Assembly (NCBI RefSeq): GCF_000027005.1
Contig: NC_012965.1
Location: forward strand, 421,001 to 485,000
Length of the DNA stretch: 64,000 bases
Reading direction: 5' to 3'
From: Komagataella phaffii GS115
Lineage: Eukaryota; Ascomycota; Pichiomycetes; Pichiales; Pichiaceae
Shown here: one piece after another, positions 1-9,271 of the stretch
How the letters are laid out: every line of letters starts with the position of its first letter
Position numbering within the stretch: the stretch's first letter is position 1
Program-made: the position numbers and the translations under genes
Notes under the pieces: model-generated
The model's input: the letters and a program-made list of their open reading frames with translations, nothing else
Database searches by the model: none
What the model was told of the DNA's origin: nothing

Positions 1-165
1 TGATCCAATATTGTGTTTTGGTTTCGTTGCGGGCCACCTGCTCCATATTTTGACCAGTTCCAAAAGGGATTTTAGGGCGACCCGGTTTAGAAATCGGGAG
101 TTTTGCTCTGCCAACCTTGGAGGAATGTAGCTATTCGAAATAACTTGGGAAGCTGTGGTGTCCAT
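1..165 (-). CDS. 5' end of a divergent gene; possible Chl4/Mis15 (CENP-N) kinetochore protein, truncated by the window edge
   Basis: An ATG at 165 on the reverse strand opens a frame that runs without a stop to position 1 (55 codons). The peptide has a short polar leader, then NSYIPPRL, then an amphipathic stretch containing FLNRVALKSLLELVKIW. A 'Y-[VI]-P' element followed by 'L-x-x-hydrophobic-x-x-x-SL-x-x-LV-x-x-W' is how Chl4/Mis15/CENP-N proteins usually begin. These proteins act at the inner kinetochore as partners of Iml3. The gene is divergent from NOP4, with 129 bp between the two start codons, so they would share a promoter. The identity is inferred from this short N-terminus only; the open frame is seen directly. 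It could also be an unrelated protein or a chance ORF. Confidence 0.5.
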   Translation of the reverse strand, partial: MDTTASQVISNSYIPPRLAEQNSRFLNRVALKSLLELVKIWSRWPATKPKHNIGS

Positions 166-204
166 GTTAGATAGGGAAGATTTGTTTAGCCCTTCTCATG
201 GAAG

Positions 205-212
205 CTCATCGC
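205..212 (-). promoter_or_regulatory. PAC box in the NOP4 promoter
   Basis: CTCATCGC (reverse complement GCGATGAG) lies about 85 bp upstream of the NOP4 start. It is an exact match to the PAC element that drives ribosome-biogenesis genes through Dot6/Tod6 in yeasts. A-rich runs at 229-256 lie between it and the start codon, resembling but not exactly matching an RRPE. Confidence 0.65.
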
Positions 213-294
213 AGCGCGAAACGGTAGAGGAAAAAAAAATTAGGGAAGAAAAAAATTAATTCAAGGAAAGTTTGTCTAAAGAACAAAACCACCC

Positions 295-2256
295 ATGAGC
301 GATTCCAATAAAGAAGGAAAGGTGGATAAGAATACCCTCTTTGTAAGAGGAATTCCAACTAATGCTTCCAAAGAACAGTTGTCCGATTTTTTCTCCCAAT
401 TTGCTCCTGTGAAACATGCAATCATCGTCACAGATAAAGCTGAAGATTCCAAAGGGTTTGGATTTGTCTCCTTTACGTCCGAAGATGACTCCGTGTTGGC
501 TCTTGCAGGAGCCAAGGCAAAGAAGTTCAACAAGGTCCTTTTAAAGGTTGATATTGCCAAAAGAAGAGAGAGAAAGGAGAAAAAAGCTAGCGGAGAGATT
601 GCTCGTGAAAAACCTAAATATGATAAAGAATCGATTGAGAAAAGAAGACCTCGTTTGATTGTCAGAAATCTGCCATGGTCCGCACGAAGTTCACAAGACT
701 TGAAGGAAGTGTTTGAGAAGTTTGGCAATGTCGTTGATGTGATTATTCCTAGAAAAGCCGGAGGTAGAATGAGTGGATTTGCATTTGTTACTATGAGAAA
801 GCAATCAGGCGCCGAGGCAGCAGTTGCCGGATCAAAAGATCTGAAAATTGACGGCAGGGAAGTACAAGTAGAACTGGCACTAGAGAAAGAAAAGTTTTTG
901 GAAAAGAAAAAGGTTGAAACGAAAGAGGAGAGCGACGACGAGGATGACGATGACGATGACGATGAAGATGAAGTCGATGAAGATGGGGAAATTGAAGATG
1001 ATGAAGATGAGGATGAGGAAGATGAAGACCATAAACCAAACAGACAAACTCCATATTGTATTTTCATTCGTAATCTTCCCTATGATGCCTCGGAAGAGAC
1101 GCTTCAAGAACATTTTGAGAAGTTTGGTCCTATCAGGTATGCTTTGCCGGTGGTTGATCATAACACAGGACAAGCTAAAGGAACGGGATTTGTTGCCTTT
1201 AAGAACTCTCAAGATTATGAAGACTGTCTTCTGAACGCTCCTAAACCAACCTCCAACTCTGTTCTTCTTCCCGATGAAGTTTCTCCCCTCTATGTTTACC
1301 AAGGAAGAGTATTATCCATTGCACCTGCTGTTGATCGAGACAGTGCAGGAAGGCTAATGGAGAGAAATGAAAAAAAGCGTCAAGAAGCGCTTGGAAAAGG
1401 TGAAAAGGACAAAAGAAACATTTACTTGTTGCATGAGGGAAGAATATCTGAAAACTCCGTGTTGGCTAGTTTGTTAACCCCTGCAGATTTAAAAGCCAGG
1501 GAGGAATCCTATAAACTTCGTGTACAACAACTAAACAAAAACCCAACATTACATTTATCGTTAACCAGGTTAGCTATTAGAAACTTGCCTCGTGCAATGA
1601 CCGAAAAATCGTTGAAAGCTCTAGGTAGGAAGGCAATTGTCGAGTTTGCTACCGAGTTGAGACAAGGAAAACGTAATCCATTCAGTAAAGAAGAATTGGT
1701 TAGATCATCCAAGCATAGGTTTGAAATGGAAGGCGGTAACTTTCAAGAATTGCTTGATGAAGCTACCACTGGACATGCTTCTGTGACCCTTCAGAAAAAG
1801 AACAAGAAGAAAGGTGTCGTCTTACAGTCTAAAATTATTACGGAAGTCAAAGGTACTGGAGAACAAGGTAGGTCTAGAGGTTATGGATTTTTAGAATACA
1901 GGGATCATAAACATGCGTTGATGGGTCTTAGATGGTTGAATGCACACTTAGTAACTCCCGAGGAAATTTTCGAAGGTCTAAATGAGGACGAGAAAAAATC
2001 TATAAATATGGAAGGATTTTCCAAACGAAGACTTATTGTTGAATTTGCAATCGAAAATGCTCAAGTTGTCAGAAGAAGGAAGGAGAAGGCAATCAATTTC
2101 CGAAAAGAGTCTCTGAAGAGAAAGGCTGACGAGATGAAAAAGACTGAGGACGAGCTCAAGGCTGAAGCTAAAAAGGCCGAAGAAGATAAAAAGGCTGAAG
2201 ATGTCAGGCAAATCATCGCAGACAAACGTAGGAGAAAGAAACGACAGAAGCATTAG
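295..2256 (+). CDS. NOP4: Nop4-type nucleolar RNA-binding protein with four RRMs
   Basis: The 653-residue protein is close to S. cerevisiae Nop4 (685 aa), a nucleolar factor needed for 27S/25S pre-rRNA processing and 60S assembly. RRM1 starts near residue 14 (LFVRGIP, GFGFVSF). RRM2 starts near 120 (LIVRNLPW, GFAFVTM). A very acidic Asp/Glu tract lies at about 212-247. RRM3 starts near 254 (IFIRNLPY, GTGFVAF). A degenerate RRM4 starts near 425 (LAIRNLPR), with its RNP1-like GYGFLEY after a basic insert. The C-terminus is a Lys/Glu coiled tail ending in RRRKKRQKH, a likely nuclear/nucleolar signal. The ATG at 295 is the first after an A-rich leader. The gene converges on TRM44 with a 51-bp gap. 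The upstream PAC box fits ribosome-biogenesis control. Confidence 0.93.
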   Translation: MSDSNKEGKVDKNTLFVRGIPTNASKEQLSDFFSQFAPVKHAIIVTDKAEDSKGFGFVSFTSEDDSVLALAGAKAKKFNKVLLKVDIAKRRERKEKKASGEIAREKPKYDKESIEKRRPRLIVRNLPWSARSSQDLKEVFEKFGNVVDVIIPRKAGGRMSGFAFVTMRKQSGAEAAVAGSKDLKIDGREVQVELALEKEKFLEKKKVETKEESDDEDDDDDDDEDEVDEDGEIEDDEDEDEEDEDHKPNRQTPYCIFIRNLPYDASEETLQEHFEKFGPIRYALPVVDHNTGQAKGTGFVAFKNSQDYEDCLLNAPKPTSNSVLLPDEVSPLYVYQGRVLSIAPAVDRDSAGRLMERNEKKRQEALGKGEKDKRNIYLLHEGRISENSVLASLLTPADLKAREESYKLRVQQLNKNPTLHLSLTRLAIRNLPRAMTEKSLKALGRKAIVEFATELRQGKRNPFSKEELVRSSKHRFEMEGGNFQELLDEATTGHASVTLQKKNKKKGVVLQSKIITEVKGTGEQGRSRGYGFLEYRDHKHALMGLRWLNAHLVTPEEIFEGLNEDEKKSINMEGFSKRRLIVEFAIENAQVVRRRKEKAINFRKESLKRKADEMKKTEDELKAEAKKAEEDKKAEDVRQIIADKRRRKKRQKH

Positions 2257-2307
2257 ATTAAGCGTCCAAACTTGTACATTAAGTAGGTAATTTATATTCT
2301 TGAGATA

Positions 2308-3990
2308 TTAGTGCCCTCTAGGGCTTCTACTGGATAATGCCATGGCGTTCTCAACCCAACCCTCTGCCCCTCCCTCCATAGCAAGTATCTCATAGATTGA
2401 CTTAAAAGGCCCATCGGTTTCTGGGTTTAAACAATCGAATCCAATCAGAGCAGCATTTCTAGTGCTAGGGATACGGAGCATCTCCTTCTCCACTTTCCAG
2501 CCGACTTGAGTTGCAAGATCCTCTACGTGGTCTACTAATCCTGCGTATGAAGAAGCTGATTGGAATGAAGTAGGCTGAACTTTATCGTTGCGTTTAACCT
2601 TACGAGGAGGAAATCTGGCTTTAGAGCCATCTAATGCATGTGAGCAGCAAGGGATAACCAAGAAGGGAAACCTCAATAAAGGCATCCAGCAAGTAAGCTC
2701 GTCAGAATGATTACCAATCAAAAAAGTGTTTGGGGGAAATTCGGCAGTATTCACATGAGGTGATTCCAATAACGTGGCGCTTGAGTAGTATGCCATTATG
2801 GGGACATTAGAATCAATCAGAGATCTGCTAGTAGTATCGTGAATGTGTTTTAACGGCACGGGGACCTGGAAAATGCACCCATTGTCGGTGAGATATGGGT
2901 TAACAGCAATCATTGCTGGATGTGGACGAAGTAAGACACTAGGAATGATGACTTGTTCTAGAAGATTTTCTTGAATAGATTCTGGATAGGAATCCCATGA
3001 TTTTCTACGACGTGCATCAATTCCCATTCCATGATAGCCCTCCATGATAAGGATGTATACCAGCAACCCATTGCCACAGCCTAGATCTCTAAATTGGAAG
3101 GAATCCTTAGAAGGGTATTTTTGACTCCAAAGTTCAATTAAGAATGCTGCTATAGCTAAGTCTTCAAAGACATGTTTTCTTGGATCTGTTGATTCTTTCC
3201 AATTATCCACAAGGTTCTTTGAATATTTTCTTTTCAAAGAAATATATCGATTTTGAAAATCTTCTTTAGGCACAATTAAGTCATGGTTGACCCGTTTTTC
3301 ATAACCAGACATCACACCTTCAGAATGTTTCTTACATGTTTTTAACAGACGGTAAGCAGTTCTGACTGGGCGGTCTGTTGGTTTCCATTTTTGGACCTCT
3401 TCGATATCAAATGGAAGGTAGTGAACAGAGAGAGATCCTTTATCAAAAAACAATGCAACGGCTTTAACACATGGCAGATAGAACGGAATATCCTCCGGGT
3501 CATCTAAGTGGGCCACGTATACAATAAGAGATTGTGTAACTTCAGCATCGTCATTAAGAGAGTCCTGTAACAACAAGCAGGTTTGGTTAATTATGCAATC
3601 TTTGAAGGGATTCCTAGGAATTATGCGACGAACAATTTCCAAAGCTGGTACCAACTTTAGATTTGAGCTGAGTGGTATCGTTCTAACTGTAGTATCATCA
3701 ATGTTTTTGGTTAGAACCGAATTCTCTTTGTTCTCCATGTTTGGCAAATCTATATGATCACTTGCCTTGTCCACAAACGATTTGTCAATGTAGTCGTTTT
3801 CTATCAAAATATCAGCTCGTAAGATGACAGTTGAGTTTATATTGGGTTCTCTAATAAGGTTCAACATCGCCTTTTTGAAATGTTTAGAGGAAAAATCAAC
3901 CTTGGTTTCAAATAAGCCATGCCATTCCTTCCCCAGAAGAGATTGTCCGGGCAAAATGTTAGGTAGTTCGTCTGGTTTCAGGTTCTCCAT
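2308..3990 (-). CDS. TRM44: tRNA(Ser) Um44 2'-O-methyltransferase
   Basis: The 560-residue protein matches fungal Trm44 in length (567 aa in S. cerevisiae) and layout. Trm44 uses S-adenosylmethionine to 2'-O-methylate U44 in the variable-arm region of serine tRNAs in the cytoplasm. The Rossmann motif I is clear: FRDLGCGNGLLVYIL near residue 308, followed by the acidic strand GMGIDARRRKSW. Other conserved blocks are the WSQKYP segment before motif I and the PCCSHALDG block near residue 450, with Cys/His residues typical of the family. I chose the ATG at 3990 (MENLKPDELP); the open frame continues upstream but only through non-ATG codons. It is divergent from PHO85. Confidence 0.9.
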   Translation of the reverse strand: MENLKPDELPNILPGQSLLGKEWHGLFETKVDFSSKHFKKAMLNLIREPNINSTVILRADILIENDYIDKSFVDKASDHIDLPNMENKENSVLTKNIDDTTVRTIPLSSNLKLVPALEIVRRIIPRNPFKDCIINQTCLLLQDSLNDDAEVTQSLIVYVAHLDDPEDIPFYLPCVKAVALFFDKGSLSVHYLPFDIEEVQKWKPTDRPVRTAYRLLKTCKKHSEGVMSGYEKRVNHDLIVPKEDFQNRYISLKRKYSKNLVDNWKESTDPRKHVFEDLAIAAFLIELWSQKYPSKDSFQFRDLGCGNGLLVYILIMEGYHGMGIDARRRKSWDSYPESIQENLLEQVIIPSVLLRPHPAMIAVNPYLTDNGCIFQVPVPLKHIHDTTSRSLIDSNVPIMAYYSSATLLESPHVNTAEFPPNTFLIGNHSDELTCWMPLLRFPFLVIPCCSHALDGSKARFPPRKVKRNDKVQPTSFQSASSYAGLVDHVEDLATQVGWKVEKEMLRIPSTRNAALIGFDCLNPETDGPFKSIYEILAMEGGAEGWVENAMALSSRSPRGH

Positions 3991-4377
3991 GGTACTGAAA
4001 TTTTTTTTTCCCAAGATCAGAGGAGAGTTTAGATATTCACCCGCGAGTCATCCGGTGGTAGTGAGGAGATTTTTTCTGTGGTACCTACCCGCAATAGGAG
4101 GGGAATAAAGGGAGATGGAAGGGGAGCCGATTTAATGATCGTCTGAAAACTCTGGTCTATCGAAGTTGAAAACGATGCACCAATGTTTAGTTTCTTCTTG
4201 AGTGGGCATCGTCACAATGCCAGCTCGTTGCTCTAGAGTGACTAATTACAGGTTTTGTCTAGGAATCCAGGAGTTATATAGCAAGATCCCTGGTCCTCTT
4301 TTGTCGCGATTCACCTAGTCTTTCTTGTAGCGTCAGTTTTGCAACGACCATCGATTAACCCATTAATTAACACGGCA
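3991..4377. promoter_or_regulatory. Shared TRM44/PHO85 divergent promoter region
   Basis: This 387-bp non-coding stretch separates the two start codons. It holds a TATATA-like element at 4274-4280, about 100 bp before the PHO85 exon 1 ATG. I see no clear PAC, Gcn4 or heat-shock motif and no RNA gene. Confidence 0.4.
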
Positions 4378-5386
4378 ATGTCATCATCACAGTAAGTCTC
4401 TGCGTCACCACCGTTACATGTATACCAATTCAAATATTAACCCGTTAGGTTCCAACAGTAAGCACAATTTGTCGTTATTCGCACTGCGTTGCTCTACGAT
4501 GACCTGAATTTTTACTAACCCTTGAAGATTGGAGAAACTAGGAGAAGGAACGTATGCCACTGTCTACAAAGGTCGTAACAAAACCAATGGAACACTGGTT
4601 GCTCTGAAAGAAATTCGTTTAGACTCCGAGGAGGGGACTCCTTCGACAGCAATTAGAGAAATTTCTCTTATGAAAGAGCTGAAGCATGACAATATTGTAG
4701 ATCTCTATGACGTTATTCACACGGAGAACAAATTGACGCTGGTTTTTGAATACATGGATCAAGATCTGAAAAAGTACATGGACACTCATGGTGACAGTAG
4801 TGGGGCTCTGGAGCCTCAGGTTATCAAGTCGTTTATGTTCCAACTTCTAAAAGGTGTCATGTTTTGCCATGATAACAGAGTGCTTCACAGAGATTTGAAA
4901 CCACAGAATCTGTTGATTAATTCTAAAGGAGAGTTGAAATTGGGAGATTTTGGTCTTGGCAGAGCGTTTGGAATCCCCGTGAACACATTTTCGCATGAGG
5001 TGGTTACACTTTGGTATAGAGCACCTGATGTCTTACTGGGGTCCAATAACTACTCTACTGGAATTGACATGTGGTCCTGTGGTTGTATCCTAGCTGAAAT
5101 GGTTACAGGCAAGCCTCTTTTTCCTGGAGAGTCCAACGAAAGTCAATTGACCAAAATATTTAGACTGATGGGAACACCTAATGAGCATACTTGGCCTGGA
5201 GTATCCAACTATCCACATTATAAGGCAGACTTCCCCGTCTATGTTCCGCAAGATTTAGGAACAATTTTGCCCAAGATAGAGCCGCTGGCTCTCAATTTGT
5301 TGACCAACCTTTTACAGCTTCGACCTGAAGCACGTATCAGTGCCCGACAGGCGCTACAACATCCCTATTTTAGAGAGTATGTTTAG
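4378..5386 (+). CDS. PHO85: Pho85-type cyclin-dependent kinase, two exons (4378-4391, 4528-5386)
   Basis: Exon 1 is only 14 nt (ATG TCA TCA TCA CA). Splicing to 4528 restores [20 protein letters not shown], matching the N-terminus of S. cerevisiae Pho85. The spliced protein is 290 aa, a bare kinase domain. It has the glycine loop [14 protein letters not shown] with the catalytic Lys, the PSTAIRE cyclin-binding helix ([17 protein letters not shown]), [17 protein letters not shown] and the T-loop [24 protein letters not shown] is typical of Pho85/Cdk5-type kinases. Pho85 pairs with many Pcl/Pho80 cyclins and controls phosphate response, glycogen metabolism and cell-cycle entry. It converges on the next gene with only 16 bp between stop codons. 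The intron donor, branch and acceptor are described separately. Confidence 0.93.
4392..4527 (+). other. PHO85 intron (136 nt)
   Basis: The donor is GTAAGT (4392-4397), the branch TACTAAC (4513-4519) and the acceptor AAG ending at 4527. The branch A lies only 9 nt from the acceptor. Splicing completes a Gln codon split CA|A and joins exon 1 to the conserved LEKLG kinase start. Confidence 0.93.
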
Positions 5387-5402
5387 GGGAGAAATTGTAT
5401 TT

Positions 5403-6305
5403 CTATAGAGTGTGTGGGTTGAAACCGAGTTTTGTCACGTATTCAAGCAACGATGGATCTTCTTTATCTCTCAGAAAATGCCAAAATTGTTCGTTATCCC
5501 AAATACGAAGATTCCAACCTATGATATTACTGTACGTTTCTAGTTGATTGCGCTCTGTAGCTGCAACTTTCATTTTTTCTGCCCTCACATAGATTTCCTT
5601 CAGAAGATATTCAAAAACTTCGTTTTGGTGTTGATCTAGGGCGATGATTAATGGGGATATGGTGTCCAGCACCATGTATGAACGATTATCGAACGTCGTC
5701 ATTTTGCAATGACGTGAAGCTTTTGTCAAGATTTTAGCATATTTGGCAAGAGTCACTGTGTTGATATTATCCTGCTTATTGCCTAGCAGGGCAGTAAGTG
5801 CAAATTCTAAGCTTCGAACTCCTCCAAATAGACTAATCAATTTTTTCAATTGTTCAATTATATTGGCTTTGTTAGACAGTTCTAAATCCAACTGGAAAAG
5901 CAATGGATAATCTTCGGGATTTTCAATAGAAGAGATTCTGAATCTATCTATGATCTCTATCAGGAGGGATAGACTCATGAATTTGTACTTGCAGACCTCT
6001 GCGTCTAATACCAAATGAAATTCCTCACTAGAATCTGAATCACATTTTTGGCTTATAAAACTCTTGGAGATTACTTTGTAGATTAAAAAATCCCTTTCTT
6101 TTTTTGGTGCAGAGTTTAAGTTGAGAACACTGTAGAAATGACGATTCAGGGCGTAGAGCGGAGCCAACTTACTGAAGGAAAATACTTCATAGATTAGCTC
6201 TGGAGGCAAATCTTCAAAACCTATCTTTCTTGCCTTCTTACTGGGTACCTTTCTAAGATATTTCTTGATTCGTTTATGAGTTCTTCCAGGGATGAGGAAC
6301 CCCAT
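5403..6305 (-). CDS. Uncharacterised protein with an N-terminal F-box-like segment
   Basis: This is a 300-residue protein I do not recognise. The N-terminus is basic (RTHKRIKKYLRKVPSKKARK, about residues 8-27), possibly a nuclear signal. It is followed by FEDLPPELIYEVFSF and ALNRHFYSVL (about 30-62), which fit the start and end of an F-box: LP-x-E-[LI] then a hydrophobic helix and N/C-R. The rest is mainly helical, hydrophobic and leucine-rich without clear repeats; no membrane segment or catalytic motif is seen. If the F-box is real, the protein would recruit a substrate to an SCF ubiquitin ligase, but that is inference. The ATG at 6305 is the first in frame. It ends 16 bp from the convergent PHO85 stop. 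Confidence 0.75.
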   Translation of the reverse strand: MGFLIPGRTHKRIKKYLRKVPSKKARKIGFEDLPPELIYEVFSFSKLAPLYALNRHFYSVLNLNSAPKKERDFLIYKVISKSFISQKCDSDSSEEFHLVLDAEVCKYKFMSLSLLIEIIDRFRISSIENPEDYPLLFQLDLELSNKANIIEQLKKLISLFGGVRSLEFALTALLGNKQDNINTVTLAKYAKILTKASRHCKMTTFDNRSYMVLDTISPLIIALDQHQNEVFEYLLKEIYVRAEKMKVAATERNQLETYSNIIGWNLRIWDNEQFWHFLRDKEDPSLLEYVTKLGFNPHTL

Positions 6306-6435
6306 TAGGGACGAAGTGTATTAAGGTTTTTTTCTTCCTAGTGTTTTTTTTTTTTGTCTCCAAGAACCAGCGACCGAGGGGGGGCTAAGCTATTTAACAT
6401 TTCTCCAGGCTCGTCTTTCTTAGCTATCTAGTAAA

Positions 6436-7578
6436 ATGGTACACATAGGGTTCAGAAGCTTGAAAGCGGTGTTCATTTTGGCCCTTTCGTCATTGATTCT
6501 GTACGGGATTGTCACGACCTTTGACGGGAGTAGGGCAAGCCGTTATCAACCACCTTACGTGAACCACTCACAGGATCCACTTTATCATTCTGGGAATAGC
6601 TACAACAGAGAAAACGCCACTTTTGTCACTCTCTGTAGAAATGAAGACCTTTACTCAATCATCCAATCAATAAAGAAAGTAGAGGACAGATTCAATAACA
6701 AATTTGCTTATGACTGGGTGTTTTTGAATGAAGTTCCTTTCACCGATGAGTTCAAGGAGAGAACGAGCGTGTTAATCAGTGGTCAAGCAAAGTACGGATT
6801 GATCCCCAAAGAGCATTGGTCGTATCCTGATTACATTGATCAAGAAAGAGCTGCAGAGTCAAGAAGGCAGTTAGAAGACCAGCACGTAGTATATGGAGGT
6901 CTGGAAAGCTACAGACACATGTGTCGATTCAACTCTGGATTCTTCTACAAACACCCGCTGATGCTGGACTATCGATATTACTGGAGAGTGGAGCCTGAAA
7001 TCGAAATTTTATGTGACGTTGAGACAGACTTGTTCAGATACATGCGAGAAAACAATAAGACGTATGGCTTCACTATATCAATCCATGAGTTTGAGAAGAC
7101 TATCCCCACACTTTGGGAGACTACTAAAGAGTTCATGAAACAAAATCCCAGCTACATTGCTGAAAACAACCTGATGAATTTTATCTCCGATGATAACGGT
7201 AAGACTTATAACTTGTGCCATTTCTGGTCGAATTTTGAAGTGGCAGACATGGATTTTTGGAGATCTGACGTTTACGAGAAGTATTTCAAATTTTTGGACG
7301 ATACCGGGAAATTTTTCTATGAAAGATGGGGAGATGCTCCTGTTCATTCCCTTGCTGTCTCGCTATTTCTACCGAAAGAAAAAGTCCATTTTTTCAATGA
7401 AGTGGGCTACAAACATAGTGTTTACTCCATGTGTCCAATTGACAAAGACATATGGAAGAACCGTAAATGCTACTGTGATCCCAACACGGATTTCACTTTT
7501 AGGGGATATTCATGTGGAAGACAATACTACAAAGCTACTGGTCTGACCAGACCTTCAAACTGGAAAGATTATGACTAA
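6436..7578 (+). CDS. KRE2/KTR-family alpha-1,2-mannosyltransferase (GT15), upstream copy
   Basis: The 380-residue protein is a Golgi type II membrane enzyme of the Kre2/Mnt1/Ktr family (GT15), which adds alpha-1,2-mannose from GDP-mannose to O- and N-linked glycans. A short cytosolic head is followed by one signal-anchor at about residues 8-26 (KAVFILALSSLILYGIV), then a brief stem. The catalytic domain starts with ENATFVTLCRN (about 58) and contains [27 protein letters not shown], the EPEIEILCDVETD block with the metal/nucleotide site, and [14 protein letters not shown], which carries the Glu proposed as nucleophile in Kre2. The C-terminal [11 protein letters not shown] block and Cys-rich end are also typical. 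It is the first of two adjacent paralogs in the same orientation, with 323 bp between them. Confidence 0.92.
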   Translation: MVHIGFRSLKAVFILALSSLILYGIVTTFDGSRASRYQPPYVNHSQDPLYHSGNSYNRENATFVTLCRNEDLYSIIQSIKKVEDRFNNKFAYDWVFLNEVPFTDEFKERTSVLISGQAKYGLIPKEHWSYPDYIDQERAAESRRQLEDQHVVYGGLESYRHMCRFNSGFFYKHPLMLDYRYYWRVEPEIEILCDVETDLFRYMRENNKTYGFTISIHEFEKTIPTLWETTKEFMKQNPSYIAENNLMNFISDDNGKTYNLCHFWSNFEVADMDFWRSDVYEKYFKFLDDTGKFFYERWGDAPVHSLAVSLFLPKEKVHFFNEVGYKHSVYSMCPIDKDIWKNRKCYCDPNTDFTFRGYSCGRQYYKATGLTRPSNWKDYD

Positions 7579-7901
7579 AATTGAAAGAAGGATACAATAA
7601 AAAAAAGAAACTCAAAACCGTTTTTCATTTGGTCTACTTAAAAAACGCCTGCAGTATATAATATTTAAAAAGAACACCTGGTACCCATCACTATGCGTGG
7701 AACATGTACCGTACCCAAAGACAATAGAAACATCTCCGCGACATCTACCTATTCCTACATATGTGAGTGTGAAATTCCATGGAATTAGTGCGCCTGGCCA
7801 ATCTTGTCAACGTCAACCACCCTTTCGAGCAAAGCAATATATATCGCGTTCCACTTTTCTTCCTTCTCTCAACTACCAGACCAGACAGGACAACGGTACA
7901 A
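7579..7901 (+). promoter_or_regulatory. Spacer between the tandem mannosyltransferases
   Basis: This 323-bp stretch contains the 3' end of the first gene and the promoter of the second. TATA-like runs occur at 7655-7662 and 7837-7844, the latter about 60 bp before the start codon. No gene is seen. Confidence 0.4.
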
Positions 7902-9113
7902 ATGGCAGGTGCAACTAGGATCAATTCACGAGTAGTTCGGTTTGCTATTTTCGCATCAATCCTGGTACTGTTAGGATTCATCCTATCAAGAGGGTCTGCC
8001 ACATCGTACTCTCTTCCCTCAGGGTTGACTAGTGACACGTCACAATCAACTGGCTCATCTCCCAAATCTGAGTCTAAACCTTCTTCCCAAGGCAGCAGTG
8101 GTGCAACTGAACTGAAGAAGACTTATACCACGGACGGAAAGGAAAAGGCTACTTTCGTTTCTCTTGCTAGAAATAGTGACGTATGGAGTTTGGCTAGCTC
8201 TATCAGACACGTCGAAGATAGATTCAACCACAAGTTCCACTATGATTGGGTCTTCTTGAATGACGAGGAATTCAGTGACGAGTTCAAGCGTGTCACCTCT
8301 GCTTTAACTTCTGGAAAAGCTAAATACGGTCTGATTCCAAAGGAACATTGGTCGTTCCCGGAGTGGATCGACAAGGAGCGTGCTGCTAAGACCAGGAAGG
8401 AAATGGCTGCTAAGAAGGTCATCTACGGTGACTCCATTTCTTACAGACATATGTGTCGTTTTGAATCGGGTTTCTTCTTTAGACACGAATTGATGCAAGA
8501 GTATGAATGGTACTGGCGTGTGGAGCCTGATATCAAGATTTACTGTGATATCGACTACGATGTGTTCAAGTTCATGAAGGATAATAATAAGATGTACGGT
8601 TTTACTGTTTCTTTGCCTGAATACGTTGCTACCATTGAGACTTTATGGGACACTACTCGTGCATTCATTAAGGAGAACCCTCAATACTTACCTGAGGATA
8701 ACATGATGGACTTTATTTCTGATGACGATGGCTTGTCTTATAATGGATGCCATTTCTGGTCCAATTTTGAAGTTGGTTCCCTCAGCTTATGGCGTTCTGA
8801 GGCTTACCTCAAGTATTTTGACCACTTGGATAAAGCTGGTGGATTCTTCTATGAGCGTTGGGGTGATGCTCCAGTACACTCAATTGCGGCTGCTTTGTTT
8901 TTACATCGTGATCAAATTCACTTCTTTGATGACGTTGGATACTTCCACAATCCATTCAACAATTGTCCAGTAGACGCCGATCTCAGAGAGGAAAGGAGAT
9001 GTATGTGTAATCCTAAGGACGATTTCACTTGGAAGGGATACTCTTGTGTGCCAGAGTTCTTCACTGTGAATAACATGAAGAGGCCCAAGGGTTGGGAAGC
9101 TTTCAGTGGGTAA
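7902..9113 (+). CDS. KRE2/KTR-family alpha-1,2-mannosyltransferase (GT15), downstream copy
   Basis: The 403-residue protein is a second Golgi GT15 mannosyltransferase. I start it at the ATG at 7902 ([12 protein letters not shown]), which puts a signal-anchor at about residues 12-28 ([17 protein letters not shown]); the frame is open upstream but adds unlike sequence. A Ser-rich stem (about 30-75) precedes the catalytic domain. That domain shares the blocks of its upstream neighbour: [64 protein letters not shown] and [11 protein letters not shown]. The longer stem and different Cys-rich tail distinguish the two. The pair probably arose by tandem duplication; acceptor specificity (O- or N-glycan) cannot be read from sequence. 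Confidence 0.92.
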   Translation: MAGATRINSRVVRFAIFASILVLLGFILSRGSATSYSLPSGLTSDTSQSTGSSPKSESKPSSQGSSGATELKKTYTTDGKEKATFVSLARNSDVWSLASSIRHVEDRFNHKFHYDWVFLNDEEFSDEFKRVTSALTSGKAKYGLIPKEHWSFPEWIDKERAAKTRKEMAAKKVIYGDSISYRHMCRFESGFFFRHELMQEYEWYWRVEPDIKIYCDIDYDVFKFMKDNNKMYGFTVSLPEYVATIETLWDTTRAFIKENPQYLPEDNMMDFISDDDGLSYNGCHFWSNFEVGSLSLWRSEAYLKYFDHLDKAGGFFYERWGDAPVHSIAAALFLHRDQIHFFDDVGYFHNPFNNCPVDADLREERRCMCNPKDDFTWKGYSCVPEFFTVNNMKRPKGWEAFSG

Positions 9114-9271
9114 TTTTAGTTTTAACTATGGTCTTACATAGGCGCGATGTGTGCTATCTAGAAAAATGTATAGTCGAAACAATCTTGTACTCGATTTCAG
9201 TTCTATAAACTTTCAAAAGATTCTTGAGGGAGTTTACGTTTCATCCTTGCTAACGTTGCATCAGTTTGCTT

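Noticed and set aside
276..1067. Serine-rich open frame on the reverse strand of NOP4
   Set aside because: It is the antisense shadow of the Asp/Glu tract; NOP4 has clear RRMs on the other strand.
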